Source: Bacteroidales bacterium (GTDB lineage Bacteria > Bacteroidota > Bacteroidia > Bacteroidales > UBA932). From it: a DNA stretch of 64,000 nt. The stretch's first letter is position 1, and the number at the start of each line of letters is the position of its first letter. The stretch lies in the NCBI GenBank assembly GCA_015060405.1, contig SUYN01000007.1, forward strand, positions 1 through 64,000, in the 5' to 3' direction. Of the stretch, positions 7,844 through 17,967 are shown in pieces. The notes beneath the pieces are model-generated. The model was not told where the DNA came from. It saw only the letters and a list, made by a program, of their open reading frames with translations, and did no database searches. The translations under genes and the position numbers were made by a program.

Positions 7844-9004
7844 ATGAGACTTAAATTCTTCTTCATTGCGGCGGCAGCCTTGTTCTGCGCGGCTGCATCA
7901 GCACAGGAAACTACGGAATACGAATTCACTGTAGTAAAGGAAAATCCTATCACATCAATCAAGGATCAGCATCGTTCAGGCACATGCTGGTGTTTCTCTG
8001 CCCTCTCGTTCATCGAGTCGGAGATCATCAGGACCAAGGGGCTCGAACTGGATCTCTCCGAAATGTTCGTTGTCGGCAAGTCATACCATGACAGAGCCAT
8101 CAAATATGTAAGACTCGACGGTCACCTCAATCTTGCTGCAGGTTCTTCATTCGGCGATGTCCTCCACGTCATCAAGGACTACGGTATCGTGCCTCAGGCA
8201 GAGATGCCGGGACTCAACTACGGCACCGAGAAGCCGGAGCACTTCGAGATGGACGCAGCGATCAAGGGATATGCCGACGCAATAAACAAGAGACCTAACA
8301 GGAACCTCACTACAGCATGGGTGAACGGTCTTGACGGCATCATCGCCGCATACCTCGGAGAATATCCTGAGGAGTTCACAGTTGACGGAGTGAAATACAC
8401 ACCGGAGTCCTACAGGGATTTCCTTGGTATCAACTACGATGATTATGTGAACATCACCTCATTCGCTCACCAGCCTTGGTACAAGCCTTTCGTGATCGAG
8501 GTCTGCGACAACTGGAGATGGGACACCGCCTACAACCTTCCTGTCAATGAAATGATGGAGGTCATGGAAAACGCCATCATGGAGGGATACACTATCGCCT
8601 GGGGTTCTGACGTAAGCGAGAAAGGCTTCACCAGAAACGGTACTGCCGTAATCGTGGAGGAGCAGAAGGCAAAGGGGTCCGACATGGAGCACTGGACAGG
8701 CAAGTCAGACGCAAAGCAGGAGGAAGCCAAGAAGGTAGACGACTTCACGGTCACTGACGACATGCGTCTTGAGGCATATAACAACAAGACCACTACAGAC
8801 GACCACGGAATGCACATCTACGGCATTGCAAAGGATCAGAACGGCGAGATGTACTACATGGTGAAGAACTCATGGGGCGAGTCAGGCAAATACAAAGGCA
8901 TCTGGTACGCATCAGAGGATTTCGTAAGCTACAAGACCCTCAACATCGTAGTTCACAAGGACGCACTTCCTAAGCACATCGCAAAGAAGCTCGGCATCAG
9001 ATAA
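7844..9004 (+). CDS. C1-family (bleomycin hydrolase-like) cysteine peptidase, exported
   Basis: A 386-residue protein starting at the ATG at 7844; an upstream in-frame ATG at 7754 would lie before the promoter and is rejected. Residues 1-20 are a signal peptide ending ASA-Q. The papain-fold catalytic set is visible: Gln42 and Cys48 in DQHRSGTCWCF, His324 in GMHIYG, and Asn342 in VKNSWGESG. This is the peptidase C1B (aminopeptidase C/bleomycin hydrolase) pattern. Export to the periplasm suggests a role in peptide scavenging, unlike the cytoplasmic PepC of Firmicutes. pssA follows after 23 bp and may be co-transcribed. Confidence 0.9.
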   Translation: MRLKFFFIAAAALFCAAASAQETTEYEFTVVKENPITSIKDQHRSGTCWCFSALSFIESEIIRTKGLELDLSEMFVVGKSYHDRAIKYVRLDGHLNLAAGSSFGDVLHVIKDYGIVPQAEMPGLNYGTEKPEHFEMDAAIKGYADAINKRPNRNLTTAWVNGLDGIIAAYLGEYPEEFTVDGVKYTPESYRDFLGINYDDYVNITSFAHQPWYKPFVIEVCDNWRWDTAYNLPVNEMMEVMENAIMEGYTIAWGSDVSEKGFTRNGTAVIVEEQKAKGSDMEHWTGKSDAKQEEAKKVDDFTVTDDMRLEAYNNKTTTDDHGMHIYGIAKDQNGEMYYMVKNSWGESGKYKGIWYASEDFVSYKTLNIVVHKDALPKHIAKKLGIR

Positions 9005-9027
9005 TTCCGGGATAAAAGAGATTTGAC

Positions 9028-9750
9028 GTGGGAATAGTCAGACACATACCTAACACAATCACATCCATGAATCTCCTGTGCGGAGTTCTGGGTGTGATTT
9101 ATACATTTGAAGGAAGCTACACCACCGCATTCTGCCTGATGCTTGCGGCAGCTGTCTGCGATTTCTGCGACGGACTTTCCGCAAGGCTGCTCAACGCCTA
9201 TTCAGACATGGGAAAGGAACTTGACTCACTTGCAGATATAGTCAGCTTCGGCGTCCTCCCCTCTGTGATGATGTACAGTCTTATGATTGATGGTCAGGGA
9301 GATTCGTGGATCTGCCATGTTCCGCTTCTGATAGCAGTATTCTCCGGCTTGAGACTGGCGAAATTCAACATAGACGAGCGCCAGGGCGAGAACTTCATCG
9401 GTCTTGCGACTCCAGCCTGTGCGATGATATGCGGTTCTTTTGCCTATTATGTAAGCATAAATCCGGAGAGCACACTGAGTCTCTGGGCTCAAGGCAGATA
9501 TTTCATTCCTTTCGCGTCGGCAGTCCTGTGCGCATTGCTTGTCAGCGAGATCCCTATGTTCTCGATGAAATTCAAGAAGGGTGCATCAAAGAGACTCAAC
9601 ACAATGAGAGGGATCTTCCTTGCCTCTGCCGCAATCATTGCAGTCGTAACTGCAATCCTGGGACTGGACTGGTCTTTCGTAATCCTGACGGTATTCCTGG
9701 TCTACATCCTGATGAACTTCACGGCAGCGCTGCTGAAGATCAGACTGTAA
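9028..9750 (+). CDS. pssA: CDP-diacylglycerol--serine O-phosphatidyltransferase
   Basis: A 240-residue integral membrane protein with about eight hydrophobic segments. The CDP-alcohol phosphatidyltransferase signature is complete: Asp45-x2-Asp48-Gly49-x2-Ala52-Arg53-x8-Gly62-x3-Asp66-x3-Asp70. It joins serine to CDP-diacylglycerol to give phosphatidylserine, the precursor of phosphatidylethanolamine. It starts with GTG at 9028 after a purine-rich AAAAGAG; the IPNTITSMNLLCG segment just after the start is typical of the bacterial PssA subgroup. A perfect 19-bp terminator hairpin follows. Confidence 0.93.
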   Translation: MGIVRHIPNTITSMNLLCGVLGVIYTFEGSYTTAFCLMLAAAVCDFCDGLSARLLNAYSDMGKELDSLADIVSFGVLPSVMMYSLMIDGQGDSWICHVPLLIAVFSGLRLAKFNIDERQGENFIGLATPACAMICGSFAYYVSINPESTLSLWAQGRYFIPFASAVLCALLVSEIPMFSMKFKKGASKRLNTMRGIFLASAAIIAVVTAILGLDWSFVILTVFLVYILMNFTAALLKIRL

Positions 9751-9760
9751 GACAGCAACA

Positions 9761-9811
9761 TATCTAAAAGAGGCGCGGTCCGTTATCATGGAACCGCGCC
9801 TCTTTTAGATA
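9761..9811. terminator. Bidirectional terminator with a 19-bp perfect stem
   Basis: The arms 9761-9779 and 9793-9811 pair perfectly over 19 bp (GC-rich inner half, AT-rich outer half) with a 13-nt loop, between convergent pssA and rubrerythrin. The outer A/T part supplies the T-tract on each strand. Confidence 0.88.
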
Positions 9812-9823
9812 TTACTCCTCAGA

Positions 9824-10366
9824 TTAGAAATTAGTCGGATGAATCATGAAGTAGCTCTTCGGATGCTTGCACACAGGGCAGATCTCAGGAGCCTTCTTGC
9901 CAATGACGATGTGACCGCAGTTAGAGCACTCCCACATCATATCCTCATCGCGTGAGAACACAAGGCCTCCCTGAACGTTAGCAAGAAGCTTGCGATAGCG
10001 CTCCTCATGCATTTTCTCGATTGCAGCGACCTTCTCGAAAAGGATGGCGATCTCCTCGAATCCTTCCTCGCGAGCCTCTACAGCGAAGCCTGCATACATG
10101 TCTGTCCACTCGTAGTTCTCACCTTCAGCAGCATCAAGAAGGTTCACCTCAGTTGTAGGCACCTCACCTCCATGAAGAAGCTTGAACCAGATCTTTGCAT
10201 GTTCCTTTTCATTATTTGCAGTCTCCTCAAACAACTTTGCGATCTGCACATAACCGTCCTTCTTTGCCTTTGAAGCATAGTAAGTGTACTTGTTGCGAGC
10301 CTGTGACTCACCTGCAAAAGCAGTCTGAAGATTAGCTTCAGTCTTTGTTCCTTTCAATTCTTTCAT
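9824..10366 (-). CDS. rbr: Rubrerythrin
   Basis: A 180-residue protein with an N-terminal four-helix ferritin-like diiron domain (ExxH-type motifs [10 protein letters not shown] and [12 protein letters not shown]) and a C-terminal rubredoxin-like domain with Cys147-x2-Cys150 and Cys163-x2-Cys166. It reduces hydrogen peroxide to water in the cytoplasm of anaerobes, taking electrons through rubredoxin or an NADH-linked reductase. A rubredoxin gene is present at 1512-1670. Its own -7 element is at 10427-10434 with a leader of about 50 nt. Domain order and length are normal. Confidence 0.96.
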   Translation of the reverse strand: MKELKGTKTEANLQTAFAGESQARNKYTYYASKAKKDGYVQIAKLFEETANNEKEHAKIWFKLLHGGEVPTTEVNLLDAAEGENYEWTDMYAGFAVEAREEGFEEIAILFEKVAAIEKMHEERYRKLLANVQGGLVFSRDEDMMWECSNCGHIVIGKKAPEICPVCKHPKSYFMIHPTNF

Positions 10367-10426
10367 AATTGTATTGATTTTAAGTTATATGTTCACCATA
10401 AAACATGTGCCAGAAGCACAATTACG

Positions 10427-10434
10427 CAAATATA
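10427..10434 (-). promoter_or_regulatory. -7 element for rubrerythrin
   Basis: Minus-strand TATATTTG, about 60 bp upstream of the rubrerythrin start. No clear TTTG -33 element at standard spacing. Confidence 0.55.
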
Positions 10435-10454
10435 TGAAAGTTTTTTGAAATACC

Positions 10455-11933
10455 CTACTCTTTGTCACTTATCGGCTTCTCCTTCCTCTTGATCTTATAT
10501 CCTACCATCGCTATGAATATGGACATGACAGGTGACAGGAGATTGAAGAAGCAATATGGGAGATAACTCATAGTCGGGACCTTCAGGACGGTTGCCTGGG
10601 TCATTCCGCATGAATTCCAAGGGATGAGGACTGATACGACAGTTGCAGAGTCCTCTACAGAACGGCTGAGAAGCTTGCTTTCATACCCTCTCTCCTTATA
10701 AAGTTTCTTGTACAGGTTGCTGGTGAGGATGATGGACAGATACTGGTCTCCGGTGATCATATTCGCGAATATTCCCGTACCCACTGTTGCAGCGACCATT
10801 GAGGTACGTCTGCGCACGAAGCCGACAAGAGCATCGGTCAGGCTTTGAAGCATTCCGCTGCCTACGAGAGAGCCGCCGAAAGTGCTGGCCGCTATGATCA
10901 GGAACACAGTGTTCAACATGCCGGTCATTCCTCTTGTTGCAATCAGGCTGTCCACATCGGGATTACCGGTCTGGATGGCTGTCGCACCATAGTAGCTCTG
11001 CATCAGACCCTTGAAGCCTTCTATGAATGTGAAGTCGGCATCTGCATCTACAGCACCTACCGCAATCTCGGAAATCACATGAGGCTGGAATATGAAGGCA
11101 AACAGTCCGGCGATCACCGAAGCCGCAAACAGGGTGATTATAGCCGGGACCTTCTTCATGATGAGCAGCCCCGTAAGCACAGGTACAAGCAGAAGCCATG
11201 GAGATATGTTGAATTTCGACGCAAGATCGGCAGAGAAATCCACCGTTTCCGCAACATCCGGAATCTGATGCAGTATGCTGGCGACAAGGAATATGATGAG
11301 CGTGACCGCAAATGAAGGGACAGTGGTGATCATCATGAAGCGGATGTGCGAGAACAATGACGTACCTGCAGATGAAGAGGCAAGGACAGTCGTGTCGGAA
11401 AGCGGTGACACCTTGTCACCGAAATAGGCTCCGGATATTATGGCACCGGCTGTCCAGCCCGGATCGTATCCCTGTGCAGTGCCGATTCCTACAAGAGCGA
11501 CACCGATGGTCGCGATGGTTGTCCATGAACTTCCTGTCATGATGGCAATAAGGGCACTGATGACACAGGATGCAAAGAGGAATATCCCCGGAAGGATCAC
11601 CTTCATACCATAATATATAAGCGTAGGAACTACTCCGCTTATCATCCAGGATCCGGCCACTGCTCCGATCAGAAGAAGGATGATTACAGAAGTACCCACC
11701 GACTTGATGTTATCCACCATGGCATCCTCCAGGGTCTTCCAAGGGATATTATAGAACACCATGGCGATAGCGACAGTGACCCCGGCTGCGAACATCAGGG
11801 CGACCTGGCTGCCTCCTGCAAGGGCATCGGCAGCAAATGCCTTGATCACAAGAACAAGAACCGCCACCAGAACGGCAAACGGTATAAGCGACACCCACCA
11901 CGATGGTGTCTTTCCACTATCCACATTATTCAT
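10455..11933 (-). CDS. nhaC: Na+/H+ antiporter, NhaC family
   Basis: A 492-residue inner-membrane protein with about 11-12 hydrophobic helices. NhaC-type conserved loops are visible: MTGSSWTTIATIGVALVGIG and GAYFGDKVSPLSDTTVLASS in the first half, and NMITGDQYLSIIL with SVLIPWNSCG in the second half, consistent with an inverted-repeat transporter. It would exchange sodium (or another cation or small organic ion) for protons; some NhaC relatives are malate/lactate or amino-acid exchangers, so substrate specificity is family-level. It has no operon partner in view: rubrerythrin downstream has its own promoter. Confidence 0.88.
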   Translation of the reverse strand: MNNVDSGKTPSWWVSLIPFAVLVAVLVLVIKAFAADALAGGSQVALMFAAGVTVAIAMVFYNIPWKTLEDAMVDNIKSVGTSVIILLLIGAVAGSWMISGVVPTLIYYGMKVILPGIFLFASCVISALIAIMTGSSWTTIATIGVALVGIGTAQGYDPGWTAGAIISGAYFGDKVSPLSDTTVLASSSAGTSLFSHIRFMMITTVPSFAVTLIIFLVASILHQIPDVAETVDFSADLASKFNISPWLLLVPVLTGLLIMKKVPAIITLFAASVIAGLFAFIFQPHVISEIAVGAVDADADFTFIEGFKGLMQSYYGATAIQTGNPDVDSLIATRGMTGMLNTVFLIIAASTFGGSLVGSGMLQSLTDALVGFVRRRTSMVAATVGTGIFANMITGDQYLSIILTSNLYKKLYKERGYESKLLSRSVEDSATVVSVLIPWNSCGMTQATVLKVPTMSYLPYCFFNLLSPVMSIFIAMVGYKIKRKEKPISDKE

Positions 11934-12035
11934 ACACTACATTACCAGCTCAAGTTCCGCTATACTTGCGAAAGTTAAACTACCACTAAAACGGTGCGAA
12001 ATTACGAAATATTAATGTAATTTCCTATTGGCACT

Positions 12036-12067
12036 AAAAAAGCCGCCCCTTCAGAAGGAGGGGCGGC
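12036..12067 (-). terminator. Terminator of gap
   Basis: Nine-base-pair GC-rich stem (12042-12050 with 12059-12067), 8-nt loop, followed on the minus strand by TTTTTT at 12036-12041. Confidence 0.85.
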
Positions 12068-12091
12068 ATATGTATTGTCTCCGGTTTCAGA

Positions 12092-13093
<1,002 letters not shown>

Positions 13094-13167
13094 CTAATAA
13101 TTTTATATAAAAAAGTTAAACGATAAATTGCCAACTTGAATTCGCGGACCACTCCACAAAATCACGG

Positions 13168-13206
13168 CAAATTTATAAAATTTTATGAATATATTGTTTA
13201 TATTTG
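13168..13206. promoter_or_regulatory. Divergent -7 elements for gapA (-) and surE (+)
   Basis: TAAATTTG on the minus strand at 13168-13175 faces gapA; TATATTTG on the plus strand at 13199-13206 faces surE, about 20 nt before its ATG. Neither has a clear TTTG -33 box. Confidence 0.6.
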
Positions 13207-13225
13207 TGAGAAAATAACACAAGAA

Positions 13226-14056
13226 ATGCGTATACTCATCACAAACGACGACGGATATGAAGCTAAGGGTATAAAAATCCTTGCAGACATCATGAAGAAG
13301 TATGGTGAAGTCACCGTCATCGCTCCTAAAAGGCATCAGTCAGGCATGTCCATGGCAGTGTCTCTGGGATTCAAGCAGATAGCACATAAAGACCTCGGAA
13401 ACGGATGGCATTATGTAGATGCCACACCGGCAAGCTGTGTGAAGTTCGGGCTGAACACAATGTTCCTCGGCAATTTCCCTGACGTGGTGGTTTCCGGCAT
13501 CAACCATGGTTCGAACGCATCCACGGCCTCATGCTATTCCGGCACCCTCGGAGCAGCGGAAGAGGCAGCCCTGAACGGGATTCCTGCCATAGGTGTATCC
13601 CTTGACACGCTCAATCCGAATGCGGATTTCTCCGGTGTGGAACGCTATTTCGGAGAGATATTTGAGAAACTCATGTCTGACCTTCCGCAGAAGCACGGAG
13701 TATATTACAACGTCAATTTCCCTGACATCCCGGCAGAGAGGATAAAAGGAGTACGCACCGGTTATCAGGGACTTGGAAAATGGATAAGGGAGTTCAAGGA
13801 ATGGGATGTGGCCCATTACATCAGGTACGGGATCACCCCTGAACTTCTCGGACAGAGTTCGGATCCGGTCCTGGAAGAAGGTGAAGAACTTTACATGATG
13901 GTTGGAGAGTTTGTCGACGATCCGCGCAACACTGACCAAGCCGATCACAGGATTGTGGGAAACGGCTATATAAGCATAGTCGCCCACAACGTGGACTGCA
14001 CTGATTATCAAGAGCTTGAAAGACTGCGCAGCAAAGACATCGAGGTGTCGTTCTAA
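13226..14056 (+). CDS. surE: 5'/3'-nucleotidase SurE
   Basis: A 276-residue protein from the ATG at 13226, chosen because it lies downstream of the TATATTTG promoter and gives the canonical SurE start RILITNDDGYEAKG. The metal ligands Asp8 and Asp9, the SGINHGSNAS loop and the CYSGTLGAAEEA segment are those of the SurE family, which dephosphorylates nucleoside monophosphates and sometimes polyphosphate in the cytoplasm. lpxB follows 35 bp downstream in the same direction, so the two probably form an operon, as in other Bacteroidota. Confidence 0.95.
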   Translation: MRILITNDDGYEAKGIKILADIMKKYGEVTVIAPKRHQSGMSMAVSLGFKQIAHKDLGNGWHYVDATPASCVKFGLNTMFLGNFPDVVVSGINHGSNASTASCYSGTLGAAEEAALNGIPAIGVSLDTLNPNADFSGVERYFGEIFEKLMSDLPQKHGVYYNVNFPDIPAERIKGVRTGYQGLGKWIREFKEWDVAHYIRYGITPELLGQSSDPVLEEGEELYMMVGEFVDDPRNTDQADHRIVGNGYISIVAHNVDCTDYQELERLRSKDIEVSF

Positions 14057-14091
14057 GGAATCGGAAGAGTCGTGAAACAACATATAAGGTC

Positions 14092-15240
14092 ATGCGTTAC
14101 TACATCATAGCCGGCGAAGCTTCCGGCGACCTCCACGGTTCCAACCTCATGAAAGGAATCTATACAGAAGACCCTAAGGCTGAAATACGCTTCTGGGGAG
14201 GTGACCTCATGCAGTCTGTCGGCGGAGAGCTTGTAAGACACTATAAGGAAGGGGCTGTCATGGGATTCGTGGAAGTGGTCGCCAAGGCCCGGAAGCTGCT
14301 CGGAAACGTAGCCTTCTGCAAGAAGGACATCCTGCAGTGGAAACCTGATGTGGTGATACTCATAGACTACCCCGGCTTCAACTTCAAGATCGCAGAATTC
14401 GCCCACAAGGCTGGCTTCAAGGTGTTCTACTATATAGCTCCTAAAGTATGGGCCTCGCGCGAAGGCCGCATAAGGAAGCTAAAGGCCTATGTCGACAGGC
14501 TTTTCATCGTATTCCCCTTCGAGATTCCATATTTCCAGAAGAAGGGCATACCTTTCATATATAAAGGAAATCCTCTTGTTGATGCAGTCGACGGATCCAG
14601 GGCCATGAATGAAACCCGCGAAGACTTCTTCGTCAGGGCAGGACTTGAAGACAAGCCTTTCATCGCCATGCTGGCAGGATCCAGGAAGGCTGAGATCAGC
14701 ACGATGATGCCAGTCCTGACTGAATTTGCAGCAAAGATGCACGGACTGCCGCAATACAAGGATCATCAGTTCCTTATAGCAGGAGCTCCGGCGCGCAGCA
14801 TGAAGGACTATGAGCCGTGGATGACGGAAGGGAACAGGCAGTATATCAAGATCCTGTTCGGAGAAACCCAGTCGATAATACGCCATGCAGAGGCTGGAGT
14901 CATCAACTCCGGCACGGCCTCCCTCGAAACTGCCCTGTTCGGCACTCCACAGGCAGTCGGATACATCACCAATCCCCTCACCTATTGGATAGCACGCAAG
15001 ATCGTCAAGATCAGATACATAAGCCTCGGCAATCTGATAGTGGACAGACTGGCTTTCAAGGAGTTCATCCAGGACGACTGCAACGCAGACGCCCTCGTAA
15101 CAGAAATACGTGAACTGATTGAAAATCAGGAAAGGAGACAAAAAATGCTGAACGAATACGCAGAAATCCGTTCAGCACTCGGTGGTTCCGGAGCATCGTC
15201 AGCAGTCGCCAAGTCAATGATTGAAGAACTTAAGAAATAG
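14092..15240 (+). CDS. lpxB: Lipid-A-disaccharide synthase
   Basis: A 382-residue GT19 glycosyltransferase. The N-terminal AGEASGDLHGS (7-17) is the LpxB signature; the second Rossmann half contains LAGSRKAEIS (about 194-203) and the donor-binding NSGTASLETALFGTPQ. It joins UDP-diacylglucosamine and lipid X to make the lipid A disaccharide at the inner face of the cytoplasmic membrane, so the organism has an LPS-type outer membrane. It starts at ATG 14092 with an AAGG purine stretch just upstream. It is convergent with YggS, with only 7 bp between the stop codons and no obvious terminator hairpin. Confidence 0.95.
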   Translation: MRYYIIAGEASGDLHGSNLMKGIYTEDPKAEIRFWGGDLMQSVGGELVRHYKEGAVMGFVEVVAKARKLLGNVAFCKKDILQWKPDVVILIDYPGFNFKIAEFAHKAGFKVFYYIAPKVWASREGRIRKLKAYVDRLFIVFPFEIPYFQKKGIPFIYKGNPLVDAVDGSRAMNETREDFFVRAGLEDKPFIAMLAGSRKAEISTMMPVLTEFAAKMHGLPQYKDHQFLIAGAPARSMKDYEPWMTEGNRQYIKILFGETQSIIRHAEAGVINSGTASLETALFGTPQAVGYITNPLTYWIARKIVKIRYISLGNLIVDRLAFKEFIQDDCNADALVTEIRELIENQERRQKMLNEYAEIRSALGGSGASSAVAKSMIEELKK

Positions 15241-15247
15241 CCTTCCG

Positions 15248-15949
15248 TCAAGATCTTTCGCCGAAAATCATGGAGCCGATACGGACGATTGTCGAGCCCA
15301 TTGAGACAGCGATGGGATAGTCATCCGACATGCCCATTGAAAGCTCATTGCATCCTGGACGGACATTCGGGCTCTCCCCTATCCAGTCATGAAGCGTCGT
15401 CTGCATGTCAAGAAGCCTCTGGAAGTCTTCACGGATGACTTCTTCGTCATCGGTGAATGTCGCCATGCCCATCAGGCCGCAGATCCGCACATTGGCATAT
15501 ACAGTATCGTCTGAAAGAATATTGGTCAGCTCTTGCTCAGAAAGGCCCTGCTTGGTTTCATCACTTGAAATGAAGCACTCAAGAAGCACATTGATTATCT
15601 TGTTGTTAGCAGCACCCCATCTGTCAATCGCTTCCAGAAGGCGGAGCGAATCAACCGACTGGACCAGGGACACATAAGGCAGTACCATCTTGAGCTTGTT
15701 GGTCTGGAGATGGCCGATGAAATGCCATTCGATGTCTGACATATAGTCCGGTTCTCCCCTCTCGGCACGAATCTCCTCAAGGCGCTTCACCTTGGCAAGA
15801 AGTTCCTGCGGACGGCTCTCTGCGAAGCAACGCTGGCCGGCAGCATAAGCCTCTTCAATGGCTTCAAAAGGGTGAAATTTAGAAACTGCCACCAACTTGA
15901 CAGTTGCCGGCAGTTCCCCATTCAATCTCTTGATTACTTCTCCTATCAT
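15248..15949 (-). CDS. YggS-family pyridoxal-phosphate homeostasis protein
   Basis: A 233-residue single-domain TIM-barrel PLP protein (alanine-racemase-like fold type III). The PLP lysine is Lys24 in LVAVSKFHPFEAI; WHFIGHLQTNK and the C-terminal SMGMSDDYPIAVSMGSTIVRIG segments are strongly conserved in YggS/PROSC. It binds and buffers PLP and affects amino-acid metabolism; no enzymatic reaction is established. A monocistronic gene convergent with lpxB. Confidence 0.93.
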   Translation of the reverse strand: MIGEVIKRLNGELPATVKLVAVSKFHPFEAIEEAYAAGQRCFAESRPQELLAKVKRLEEIRAERGEPDYMSDIEWHFIGHLQTNKLKMVLPYVSLVQSVDSLRLLEAIDRWGAANNKIINVLLECFISSDETKQGLSEQELTNILSDDTVYANVRICGLMGMATFTDDEEVIREDFQRLLDMQTTLHDWIGESPNVRPGCNELSMGMSDDYPIAVSMGSTIVRIGSMIFGERS

Positions 15950-16019
15950 CTGCGTTATCTTTTCAAATTGCAGGAAGAATAAACAATATTGTGATAATTT
16001 GTGTGACTGATGGATGGAA

Positions 16020-16076
16020 GCGGCATTTTGCCACCCTCGGCTAGGGGGAGGGGCCCACGAAGTGGGAGGGGGCCGC
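16020..16076. repeat. GC-rich intergenic palindromic element (single copy in window)
   Basis: A 57-nt stretch that differs sharply in composition from its AT-rich flanks. The ends GCGGC (16020-16024) and GCCGC (16072-16076) are complementary, and an internal CCCAC-GAA-GTGGG hairpin (16054-16066) sits between purine-rich blocks GGGGGAGGGG and GAGGGGGCC. It lies between the YggS start and the yidC stop. It has the look of a dispersed extragenic palindrome; only one copy is in the window, so its repetitive nature is an inference. Confidence 0.5.
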
Positions 16077-16096
16077 TGGAATCCACAGTCATCAAA

Positions 16097-17953
16097 TTAC
16101 TTGCGGTTCTGCTGTTTCTGCATCTGCTCCTGCATCTTCTGCGCCTCTTCGAGCCTCTGCTGCCACTTCGACTTCTGCTTAGGCTGCTTAGCCCTGACCA
16201 TCATGTCAGCACGAACCTTCTCCTCAGTCACGACAAACTTGCGGATGTACCATGTCATGATCATGGTGATTATGTTAGAGAGGAGATAGTAGTAGCTGAG
16301 GGCAGCCGAAAGGTTATTACAGATGAAGAACATCATTATAGGCATGAGCCATACGCTCATGAACTTCATTCCGGCCATATTCGGGTCATCTGACATCTGC
16401 CCTGAAGTCATCTTCGAGTAGAAGAACATCGTCACGGCCATGAGCAGGGCGAACAACGAAAGGTGGTCGCCGAGAAGAGGGATGTTGACACCGAAATCCC
16501 AGATCGAATCATATGCACTGAGGTCATCCGCCCAGAGGAACTTCTGCTGACGAAGCTCGATGGATGCCGGGAAGAAACGGAACATCGCAAAGAGGATAGG
16601 CATCTGGAGAAGCATAGGAAGACATCCTCCCATAGGGCTGATTCCTGCCTTCTGGTACAGTTCCATGGTCGCCTGCTGCTTCTTCATGGCATCCTTCTCG
16701 TTCGGATACTTCGCGTTGATCTTGTCCATCTCAGGCTTGATCACCTGCATCTTTGCAGAAGACTTGTACGACTTCACTGTCAGAGGAGAGATGAGAAGCT
16801 TGATGAAAAGCGTCATCAGAAGGATGATCAGACCGTAGTTGCTGAAGAACCGGCCGAGGAAGTCGAAGCTCGGAATGATCACAAGGCGGCTGAACCATGC
16901 CACAAGCCATCCCCCGAGAGGGATTATCTTCTCATATTTCTGATCATACTCCTTGAGAGTCTTATAGTCGTTAGGACCGAAATAGAACTGGTACGGAAGA
17001 ACGATGTTGTCCGAGCCTGCACGGAACTCCGAACGGAGCTTGGCCGAACAAGCCATCAGCTTGCCCTCGCTCTTGTACTCATCTTCCGAGTAGAAGTCGA
17101 TGCTGAGGTCAGCTGAAGTGAACTCATCAGCCGAAGTCATCATTGCTGAGAAGAACTGCTGCTGGAAAGCGAACCACTTCATCTTCGTGTCCACCCTCTT
17201 GCTTCCGTCGCGTCCTCTTCCGATTATTTCCGGCTTCTTGTCACCGGTGAAATAGTAGTTCAGCTTTGAATACTGCATCTCGTTCTTGAATCCCTTCTCA
17301 AGTCTTGGGACCACGAGAGACCAGTCGATGTCAAGCATGGACACATTTCGTGGGATGACTTCCTCAAGTCCTACGAAAGAGAGCTCATTCTCAAGCATGT
17401 AGCTGCCTTCAGCAAGGAAGTACTTCTGCTGGATGTATCCTCCGTTCGAGAAAGGGAGACGCATCACGATGGTCGAGTCTGTCTGCTCCGCGAGCTGGAA
17501 CACCATATCCTTTGTGTTGATGTTCTCTCCGGCGAAGACATTTATGCCGTACTCGCTGTAACCCGGCTTTACAAGATAAAGCGCTGTGCTGTCGAAGGTC
17601 ATGTAGTCATTGATCTTCACGGAATACGGTTGTGCACCCCTTGTCGTGAATTCAATCTCCACCTTGTCATTACCGAGCCTGTAGAGTGAGGCCTCAGCCA
17701 TTCTGGCATCCGTAAGCATGCTGTCCTTATATGCAGGCATGTTCATGACCTTCACAGGTACCGAACCGTCTGTCTGTGGATAGTTGAGCGAGTCAAGTGC
17801 CATCGCGGCCATCTGCTCTGCCCTGGCGATGGAGTCAAGCTGCGCCTGGACTGCCATCTGATCATTGTACTGTCTTGTCTGGTACCATGAAAATCCCATC
17901 ATGATAGCGAAGATCAAGACGAATCCGATTATCGTACTTCTATTGTTGTTCAT
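16097..17953 (-). CDS. yidC: Membrane protein insertase YidC
   Basis: A 618-residue protein with an N-terminal membrane anchor (about 6-23), a large periplasmic domain (to about 350) and the conserved C-terminal insertase region with its five-helix core (YGLIILLMTLFIKLLISPLT onwards, GGCLPMLLQMPILFAMFRFF, and GVNIPLLGDHLSLFALL). The arginine in the inner-leaflet groove region and the basic tail (KQPKQKSKWQQR) are typical of the Gram-negative form. It inserts and folds inner-membrane proteins alone or with SecYEG. The gene starts 14 bp after the DUF349 gene, so the pair is likely one transcript. Confidence 0.96.
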   Translation of the reverse strand: MNNNRSTIIGFVLIFAIMMGFSWYQTRQYNDQMAVQAQLDSIARAEQMAAMALDSLNYPQTDGSVPVKVMNMPAYKDSMLTDARMAEASLYRLGNDKVEIEFTTRGAQPYSVKINDYMTFDSTALYLVKPGYSEYGINVFAGENINTKDMVFQLAEQTDSTIVMRLPFSNGGYIQQKYFLAEGSYMLENELSFVGLEEVIPRNVSMLDIDWSLVVPRLEKGFKNEMQYSKLNYYFTGDKKPEIIGRGRDGSKRVDTKMKWFAFQQQFFSAMMTSADEFTSADLSIDFYSEDEYKSEGKLMACSAKLRSEFRAGSDNIVLPYQFYFGPNDYKTLKEYDQKYEKIIPLGGWLVAWFSRLVIIPSFDFLGRFFSNYGLIILLMTLFIKLLISPLTVKSYKSSAKMQVIKPEMDKINAKYPNEKDAMKKQQATMELYQKAGISPMGGCLPMLLQMPILFAMFRFFPASIELRQQKFLWADDLSAYDSIWDFGVNIPLLGDHLSLFALLMAVTMFFYSKMTSGQMSDDPNMAGMKFMSVWLMPIMMFFICNNLSAALSYYYLLSNIITMIMTWYIRKFVVTEEKVRADMMVRAKQPKQKSKWQQRLEEAQKMQEQMQKQQNRK

Positions 17954-17967
17954 CTATATTACTGAAT

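Noticed and set aside
13136..13225. Upstream start extending SurE by 30 codons
   Set aside because: The extension crosses the promoter; SurE proteins begin with the RILITNDDG block right after the ATG at 13226.
16097..17116. Plus-strand open frames antisense to yidC
   Set aside because: Shadow frames of a clearly conserved gene on the opposite strand.
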